Assembly (NCBI RefSeq): GCF_025766255.1
Contig: NW_026516745.1
Coordinates: 140,758-204,757, forward strand
DNA length: 64,000 nt
Source: Zychaea mexicana
Taxonomy: Eukaryota > Mucoromycota > Mucoromycetes > Mucorales > Lichtheimiaceae
Direction of reading: 5' to 3'
Part shown: piece after piece, positions 56,641-64,000 of the stretch
How positions within the stretch are numbered: position 1 is the stretch's first letter
Layout of the letters: every line of letters begins with the position of its first letter
The notes under the pieces: generated by a model
Databases searched by the model: none
The model's input: the letters and a program-made list of their open reading frames with translations, nothing else
What the model was told of the DNA's origin: nothing
Translations under genes and position numbers: made by a program

Positions 56641-57750
56641 CTGCATGCACGCGGAAATAGGGGTTGCTCCGTAAAAAGGGGTGTTGCTCAATTTCTTTAC
56701 AGAGGTCTGCATGTGCATGATTTAGCGTATAGGGAGGTGTAGATAGGATTAAAATGATAGCAGTATTGATCTGTCCAATGGGTTATGGATATTGTAAAAT
56801 TATTTACGTTGTAGTTGAATGAAACGATTTTATTTTATTATAGTCATTGGCTAGAATTTTACAAGCATCAAAAGAAAACAGGAGCAAGTATTGATAGAAG
56901 GAAACTAGTACTAATGTAGTCGATTTATACTATAATGGACGGTGGTGATAGAGAGGAGAGCGGAATATAGTAGAATGGTAGAAAGCAAAAGCGAAATGTC
57001 CAGATGGTAAAGTGTGGAATGGAGCAGTGTCGTCAATTGGAAGACCACATAAAGAGATTGAGCAGTTATTGGTTTAGAGAACAGAGGTAGTAAGGAAAAG
57101 GGAAGAAAAGCCGTTTGATACTTACCATAGGTATTACTACTTGAGACACGTTGAGATTTACTAGCAACCAGTCGAGTGGATGATATATCTTATAGCATGA
57201 TAGAGTGTTAGTAGTCAATTCTTGTACGTATTTGTAGAGATCATATAAAAAAGAAACGGAGAGAAACCTTACATCATAACCACCCGATCCTGATAGCGAA
57301 AATGAAAGCTATAACCTAAAGAACATAATCAACAAGAGCTATAAGTATATAGCAAGAGCTTACACATATCAACAATCATATAGCACACAACGTATAGTAC
57401 ATGATGATATAACATACCTGGTGAATGGGTACTTAGCAATTGGAAAAGGGCAGGAGAAGTATGAAAAGTGGAAAAAGTGAAAGAAAGAGATAAAAAATGG
57501 ATGTGTGGAAAACACGAAAAAAGAGAAAGAAAGCCGTACATGCAGACTAGCTTCTTTTCCATCCTCACTATGCATAGGAAGGAGACCATCGATCGATCTA
57601 TCCTATGATAAAGTGTTCCCCTTAAAAACCCCTCAATACAATCTGCCTTCTTTTTGCTTTACCTTCCCTCACGTTTAACTACTAAAAAAAAGTGAATAGG
57701 TAGCAGTTAGTGTACATCCATTGAGTGTTGTATATTAAGACTCTGTGTAG
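56641..57750. other. Left non-coding part of CACTA-like copy 2
   Basis: Upstream region of the partner gene. AT-rich, no coding signal; presumably promoter and subterminal sequence. Confidence 0.45.
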
Positions 57751-58800
57751 ATGCCTACTATAGGAGAACGTAATGCCGCCAGAGAGCAACGGAACGCCGA
57801 GCGTAGGGCGGCAGTTGAGCAAGAAAACGCCAGGAACGTCGTTTTGAATATAGAGGATCGCCTCAGGGCATTGGAGGCGCGAAACTTGGCGCTGGAGAAC
57901 CAATTTGAAGCGATGGGGAACGTCGTTGCCAGACAGAACCTGGCCATACAACAGCAGCCTGTGCCCTCTCCTGCTGAACATCCAGCTCGAGCCGAGGTTC
58001 CAATGCAACAACCTCCAGTGCATCGTTTGCGGCATGTTTCTGTAAGAAAACTAATGGATATATCTAGGTAAATAGCCGATTAATAGTATCATCGAATTAT
58101 AGTGCGCAATCCGCCATTTCCATCGTTCTCTGGGAGACGGCGGCTTCCAGTTGGATGCCGATTATCGTTCAGCACGCAATCGCGCTGTTCGTACCCGCAT
58201 CATGTCGTACATCGATGGTGGTGGACGGTACCAGTTATCACACGCTGAACTGTCTACAAAGATTTACGACTTTTTTGCTAATATGCGTCGTGAGGGTCGT
58301 CGGTCGGCTGTGCGTGCAGCACAAAGAAAAGTGTCGGCTCGCCGAAATAGTCGTCGCCACAGTGTAAGAAAAAGAAACAACCATCCATTCTTTTTAGTAT
58401 AATCAGTTCTGACACAGAAAGTAGAAGCACAAGCGCCGACTTCAAGTTTACCGACAGCATCAGGCACAGCTAGATGCAACATATCCGGGAGGGGAGGCAT
58501 TGCTCCAGTTGGAGTACATGTCTGAAGAAGAGACGGACGTCGAAGGTGATGGTGACAAGCGTTTGGTTGTACTTAAGCCCTTGTGGAGGAGTGAGAGGGT
58601 AATTGTTGTGTGCTTGTTTGGTAAATGCGTCGAAGTTGTGTTTGACAAATCGTTTGTAGGCAAATGAGTTCTTAAGCACACTCGACGGACTGAGACTAGA
58701 CGCAGACGTCAATAGATTGATGCGGGTGGATGGTGTTGGTGGTGCACCTTTGTCTGACGATGCAAGAGCGCAATTGGAGGGTTGGGCAGTTGATTTTTAA
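57751..58800 (+). CDS. Coiled-coil partner protein of the CACTA-like element, 288 aa
   Basis: Exons 57751-58041, 58103-58363, 58425-58598 and 58660-58800 join in phase without stops, ending at TAA. Residues 5-75 are a charged coiled coil (NAERRAAVEQENARNVVLNI, EDRLRALEARNLALENQFEA), then a Pro/Gln linker. A basic middle follows (DADYRSARNRAVRTRIMSYI, RREGRRSAVRAAQRKVSARR). The C-terminal domain has TYPGGEALLQLEYMSEEETD, VVLKPLWRSERANEFL and STLDGLRLDADVNRLM. The last intron falls at SER|AN exactly as in copy 1 at 14884-15716. Arg-rich helices suggest DNA binding, perhaps to the subterminal repeats as proposed for TnpA-type proteins of plant CACTA elements; that role is inference. No family name known to me. 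Confidence 0.72.
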
Positions 58801-59362
58801 GAATAAAAAATAAAAAAAATGGTTGCACGGCTTCATGTCGTGTGGGTAAGGGGTGGGCAAAAGAAAAGTTACTATTGCATATGCAGCTGTTGTTTTCGGA
58901 GTGGGGGGAGTCTATAAAAAATATCACTCGTGGTAAATGTATCTTTTTTCTTTTTGGCTACTGCTCTTAGACACGTCACTTCTTTGTCATCTCTTATTGC
59001 AGCACAGACAACAGAGTCACTCAATGTGCTCGTTAAAGCATTACAAACAGCAACAGTGGAAAAGCTTTTCGTCTAATCTGTTAACCATAACATTTGCTGT
59101 ACGATTAGTTTCGATTCAAGTTCGATAAAAAGTCTTAACAACCGTTCTCATAAGCTACTGGATAATACGAATTGTACGTGGTGTGTATACAGCTGCTGGT
59201 AGCTTTGCTCTTCTTTCGTTCGCACCGCATTGGATCTCGAATTTAACTTCATCTTTTTTTTGCAACTTAGTTACCGAATTTCCCTTTGCGATATACAACA
59301 ATTTAACTCATCAATAATAGCGGAAACTTAGAAGGGATGGATAAGAAAAGTCAACGCTTTGA
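58801..59362. other. Spacer between convergent genes of copy 2
   Basis: 562 bp, shared 3' region of the two convergent genes. AATAAAAAATAAA just after the partner gene stop (58802-58816) may serve polyadenylation. No gene seen. Confidence 0.45.
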
Positions 59363-62300
59363 TTATGCTAGCATCTTTTTCGCCAAGGGAAGGACTACTG
59401 TTCTAGCATTTGCACTAGTTTGTGCACCCAGTTTCACAACAGCAACTTGTCCATATAAACGATGGACCGGTACAATACAATCCATCGCTTCGCCTCGAAA
59501 ACGACTACACCAAGTTTCAACGTAGGGATCCACGAATCGTCGGCCGTCATTGTCTCTGTGGATGCTGTACCATCGAACATACGCAAAAACATGCTCTCTC
59601 TGCTGCCCACGAATCAACTGCACATGCCGAAAGAAAAATTGGATCTCGCATGGCCAGGCCATTGCTTCTCCGCGATCGTCTACGTGGAACAGAACTTGAG
59701 CGTGGGCACCACGTCGCGATCTCGCTTCAGCACTGCAGTAAATCTGCCCCATCATCGTTATCGTCTTCATTTTCCAGTACTGGTTACTGATGAAAACTTG
59801 CCCATCACCAGCTTGGGTATAGTGAACGAGATGATCGTCATATACAGCACGGTAAAATGCCAACAAGAAACTGTACAGTTGCTCAGGCATAAACGCTATC
59901 CGTCCATAATGCAAGGGGTATACATCTGGCGGCAGCGGCTCACTTCCTGTAACGTAGTGGATGGTACCAACATCCGTCGACAACGCCAAAAACGCATGAA
60001 CATCGAATTGACGCTGGACAACATCAGCTGCGCGTGGGATCGGCTGTACAAGGTCAAGGAACCGATTCAAAAAAGAGAAATGGTGTTGGTGGTGCTGGAA
60101 GTGGGCTTCAAACGAACGGACAAAATCGCGAGCACCAGTCTTCTGCAAGAACTTCTTCATAAACGTGATTTCAAACGAGTCTTTCTGATTGGTGTCGATC
60201 TCTTTCAGATAACCGTTGTACCGTTCAAACGAGAAGAGCCAGTACGCGTACAACGGCCCAAAATCCTCGATCGTCGCGTTCAAATGCATATGCAGGTGCA
60301 TGTTCGGTGTGATTTCTTCTGGGCCATACAACCGTTCAACACCAGTGCAAAATTGCTGGAGCAGGTTGTTTGCTTCTGCAATTTCATCCACAGTAATCGA
60401 TGGCTTGACCAGCAAGCGACACGCATCAACAAACATCAGCCAGTTTTCGAGATATCTTCTGGGAAGGTGGCCGTCGAGCACAAAAGGCGAGTATACAATG
60501 CACCATGATTTCCAATCGTCAGCGGTCATGAACGAGAAGCCACTTTCGATTTTTCGGTTCAAGGTAACATAGTCAGGAGGAAGAACAATGCCATTCGCCA
60601 GCACCTGCATCTGTTGGAGGTCGGTTCGGTCAATGAGGTCTCTGTCCATCCAGACCTTTGCCATGCGCTTTGCCGTGCCGAGAAACAAGTTATGCATCGG
60701 GTCGATGATGGTGCAACGGACAGGATCAAAGTAGCCAAGACGATGCAACTCTGACCATCTCGTCCCATTTGCGCGTTCCAGATCTCGTCGAGCACTCATC
60801 GTCTCTGCACCCCGCCACTGCTCAGCACATGCTCGATTGTCCTCGAACGTCCGCAAGTCCCAATTTTCGACATCAAACCCAGAGTAGTCAATGTTGGTTG
60901 TGCCAGGAAAAACATTGAATTGGCGAACGCATTTGTGGCAGGCACAAAGGCTCGCGTGCGACGTAAAACCGCTGGTTTTCCGTGCAGCAGGGATATCGCA
61001 AGCATTAATGAACAAGGCTAAACGGACACAAGTTCCTTGTGGATGCTCGCGCGTACTGATCGATTTTCCACCGTACCATTCCAACAATTCATCAACCAGG
61101 GGTCGAAGGTAATTGTTTATGTCGGTTGTGCTCGCTTCTCGTGGGCCAGGCATTACACCAACAAGAATGACATTCTCTGTCTTGTAGCGTTCGGATCGTG
61201 GAAGATTATTGATGGTCATGTAAATGGCACCGCATGAATAAGTCGAGTTTAGAAATGGCCCAAACCAGTCAATGTTGAGTGTCAACAGCAGTGAACGGCG
61301 CTGCTCGACGAACGGGCTGCCGTCACGATCACGGAACTCTCGCCACATATCACCATCGTATATGTCAAAGAAGGTGTCGGCAACGCGTGTTCGATTTCGC
61401 CATTCCTCGCACTTTGCTTCAAACCCTGGCCGCCGAAAAAGTCTATCAACACTCGCAGACAAGGGCTGATATGCAAACTCCTTGATGGGAGTCCAAGGAT
61501 TGCCTGCGGCTTTAAACAATTCATTGCCGCATAAGCTGTTGTATCGGATGTCGTCGTTCGTGCATGTTCTTGGGCACTGTGGATCAGTCGAACGATACAA
61601 GCTGTGACAGCGAGGACAACACACATATTTGCGCAAGTGGTCAGTCAATGCAGAGAAGCCAGTAATGCGACGAAGTGTAGAAAGCGAGGTAGGGATCGAG
61701 AAGTTTGGCTGCAGATCACCAAGAAGTAGGACACAAAAGTCAATGATGGTGGAGGAGAGATGCTCGGAGACAAAGTGTAGCTGGAATAGCACGAGGAAGA
61801 GAACGACGAGGGCAAAGGGGTGCGGGTAGGTGTGAACCTCGGTAACGGTAGGAGGAGGAGGATGAAGGTGAGTGTCTATTTTTCAAATAATGAGATATAT
61901 AGTATGGTTAAAGTCTGTTATTTGCTTTAATAAATTTTTTTTTACAAACCAACCTGGTTCAATATTGGCAGTTCTGTCAAAGTTGCCTCCATCATAACCA
62001 AACTCAATGTCTTCAGCATTTACAACAAGATCGTCGGCGGACAACTCGCCATTGTCAGCCTCACTGTCTTCAGCAGCAAAAACATTATCCTCGACGGAAA
62101 AAGGAACATGACGACTAGCTGCAGCGCCTATAAGCCCAACAATGATAAATAACTTATTCACATCTAGTATCATTGTAACAGCTCATCATACCAGGAGAGG
62201 AAGGATCAGCTACTACATCCGTATCCATATCCATATCGTCGCCCGAAAGCAACGGCGATGGTGAGGATGGATGTCCTTGTCCGAAGCTAGCCTCGATAGA

Positions 62301-62529
62301 AGCTACGATAGCATTCACTACATATGCAACGCATAATATTAATAACTAATCCTCGAAGAACGTGCCTGAAAGAAGTACCATTGTGTGAAAATCCATCTGT
62401 AGATTCATTGAGAATACGCTGCTGGTGATAGTTTCGGATTCTATAAGGCACCATTTGATAGCCGAAGCTTGTCGACGCACATGTAGGACAAAAGCATGGA
62501 AATAAACGCCCTTCGCCATTGTCCTCCAT
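59363..62529 (-). CDS. Tnp2-type CACTA transposase, four exons, 987 aa
   Basis: Exons 62529-62379, 62317-62192, 62127-61954 and 61875-59363 join in phase with no stop inside, ending at TAA 59363-59365. The N-terminus has a Cys-rich motif (PCFCPTCAST) and acidic stretches; a short hydrophobic segment (FALVVLFLVLF) and two CxxC pairs (YVCCPRCHSLY) follow. The core has Tnp2 hallmarks: LTLNIDWFGPF, NSTYSCGAIYMTINNLP, ENVILVGVMPGPREAS, DINNYLRPLVDELLEWYGG, ALFINACDIPAARKTSGF and CACHKCVRQF. Next come IIDPMHNLFLGTAKRM, ITPNMHLHMHLNATIEDFGP and FSFERYNGYLKEIDTNQKD. The C-terminus ends LPLAKKMLA. It would cut at the element ends in the nucleus. The decayed copy at 4095-14675 shares exon positions and the end. 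Confidence 0.85.
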
Positions 62530-62645
62530 TGTGAAAAAAAAGTGTAGATTAAGAACAAGATCAGGGATTCCAATAATTGTACTGAGCTTTTCTTATTTTT
62601 TTGATACTACATTGTAAGCACATTATGCACTTCCCCTTTGGTCCT

Positions 62646-62729
62646 ATTTTCTTATCATGCGTTACCCTCCTCAGTGCAACGCAAAATATTTTCTTATCAT
62701 GCGTTACCCTCCTCAGTGCAACGCAAAAT
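62646..62729. repeat. Tandem duplication of 42 bp upstream of the transposase
   Basis: Two exact units containing TTCTTATCATGCGTTACCCT and CCTCAGTGCAACGCAAAATA, 117-200 bp before the transposase start codon (62529). Could be a binding site for the element's own protein or a promoter duplication. Confidence 0.8.
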
Positions 62730-63108
62730 ATTTTATTACAGGGCAGGAACATGACCCTGTGAACGCTAAATTGTTGGTCGGGGGAAGGGTGCATGCTTGC
62801 ATTTTATACAGTTCAACGTATTGTTGTTTTGCTACACTAATGGCTATTGTATAAGAAGAAAAGTCCAGTAGGGGGTATAGTGAATGCATCAAAAAAGAAT
62901 AAATGTATGAAAATGATGTTGTTCATCACAGATATTGTGCATGAGCCCCTTTTTCGCTTGTACATAAAGGAAAACAGCGTAAATGACTACTGAATTTGGT
63001 TGCTGCATTTGCTACAGGCTGCATATTCTTTTTTCTGGCGCACAACCTGGTGATAGGTAGATATCACCCTGTTTTCAAACATGGTGATATTTACTTTTTC
63101 GCGCAGTG

Positions 63109-63830
63109 ATTCGCGCACAACGATATCTCGCCATCCACTGATGCAAATTACAATCCATTTGAATCAGCAGCATTATCATGAGCGTGAGGACAGGGCGATA
63201 CCGGTTTCGTGTTTGTGGCATATTTTTTGGAGCAGCAACAGCCGTGAACGGACCATGTGTATTATAGTGCGTCATATATAACCATTAACTACAACTACTA
63301 GCGCACAGCGATGTCTCAGCATCCACTGATGCGATTTGCAATATGTTTGAACGAGCAGCATTATCATGAGCGTGTGGATATGAGGAAATTTGCATAGTGT
63401 TTGTGGCATTTTTTGGAGCAGCAACAGCTGTGGATGGACCATGGATATACTAGTGCTTTATATATACCTATCGACTCCAACAACTCGCGTACGACGATAT
63501 CTCACCATCTAATGATGCGAATCGTAATCCATTTGAATGAGCAGTAGTATCATGAGCGTGAGAATATGACGAAACTGGCTTCGTGATTGTGACATTGTTT
63601 TTTTGGAGCGGCAACAACTGTGGACAGACCATGTGTATATTAGTTCGTTATATATAACGAGCAACTGCAACGACTTGCGCACACCGATATCTCACCATCC
63701 ACAGATGCAAATCGGAATCCATTTGAACGAGCAGCATTATCATGAGCGTGAGGACAGGGAAATACCCGTTTCGTGTTTGTGGCGTCAACTCATATTCCCC
63801 TCGTTTCACCCCAAAACTCCTAGGTAATAC
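63109..63830. repeat. ~190-bp satellite array, about 3.7 units
   Basis: Same satellite as 27815-29020: CAACGATATCTCGCCATCC at 63117, then similar blocks near 63308, 63493 and 63685, with GAACGAGCAGCATTATCATG and GTGTTTGTGGCAT in each. The CACTA-like element's right end lies against it. Confidence 0.9.
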
Positions 63831-64000
63831 ATGTTTCTTTTTGCAGTGATGGTTCAGACCGTATATAGAAACTATTTAGAAAGTATGTCTTCTGGTCAAA
63901 CTCTTATGTATTGAGTATGAACTTATGTTTTTTTTATTGCCTCTCTTTAATTGTTTGTTAGCAACATATATCCCAAATGGACGACGGCACTTGCTATATT
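63831..64000. other. Window end, no gene seen
   Basis: AT-rich unique sequence after the last satellite unit. Confidence 0.4.

Larger units (their letters stand above)
56500..63108. mobile_element. CACTA-like two-gene element, intact copy 2
   Basis: It carries a coiled-coil partner gene (plus, 57751-58800) and a Tnp2-type transposase gene (minus, 59363-62529) converging on each other. The left end reads CACTAGGTGAAAAACAGGGTGATAT (CACTA at 56500), and the right end is CAGTG (63104-63108). Subterminal GGTGATAT/ATATCACC motifs occur repeatedly at both ends (56515-56640, 63047-63090), and AACAGGGTGATATC is shared in inverted sense. A CACTA also occurs at 56478. The target duplication is not clear (possibly AT). 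The right end abuts satellite DNA. Confidence 0.62.

Overview
This window reads as a gene-poor, transposon-packed stretch of a filamentous, probably early-diverging fungus (Mucoromycota is my best guess). It may be subtelomeric or otherwise heterochromatic. The grounds are short GT..AG introns with CTAAY-like branch sites, a chromodomain Ty3/gypsy element, Tnp2-type CACTA genes, MULE and Helitron elements, a RecQ gene of the telomere-linked helicase type, and several tandem satellite families. I see no housekeeping gene, rRNA or tRNA. The species assignment is inference.

Layout. 1-3.4 kb: a fungal transposase-like gene with a decayed first part. 4.1-15.7 kb: a broken copy of a two-gene CACTA-like element (copy 1). 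Its transposase head lies inverted, its body is split by a 6.9-kb Ty3/gypsy chromovirus (identical 332-bp LTRs, TGGAC target duplication), and a convergent coiled-coil partner gene follows. 17.2-31 kb: non-coding repeats, including a 27-bp minisatellite, a ~470-bp repeat headed by a 43-bp palindrome, ~190-bp satellite arrays, polypurine tracts and a ~172-bp array. 31.3-39.6 kb: two multi-exon genes on the minus strand, a 13-exon C2H2/RecQ helicase and a 7-exon gene I do not recognise. Both keep perfect splice phases but carry premature stops. 41.7-49.6 kb: an outer MULE-like TIR element holding an autonomous-looking Helitron, with a 702-bp foldback element inserted in its right TIR. 50.9-56.5 kb: a very AT-rich, virus-like island with two small genes, split by a 4.7-kb MULE with 0.9-1.1-kb TIRs. 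56.5-63.1 kb: an intact copy 2 of the CACTA-like element, with convergent partner and transposase genes. 63.1-64 kb: more ~190-bp satellite.

Functionally these are transposition modules rather than pathways. The CACTA transposase probably works with the convergent coiled-coil protein. The MULE transposase could serve its own long TIRs and perhaps related non-autonomous elements, and the Helitron encodes a HUH nuclease/Pif1 helicase. Across five unrelated loci most premature stops are TAG or TAA where glutamine would fit, whereas the copy 2 genes and the Helitron have none. I read this as C-to-T (CpA-to-TpA) decay of older copies rather than a changed genetic code.
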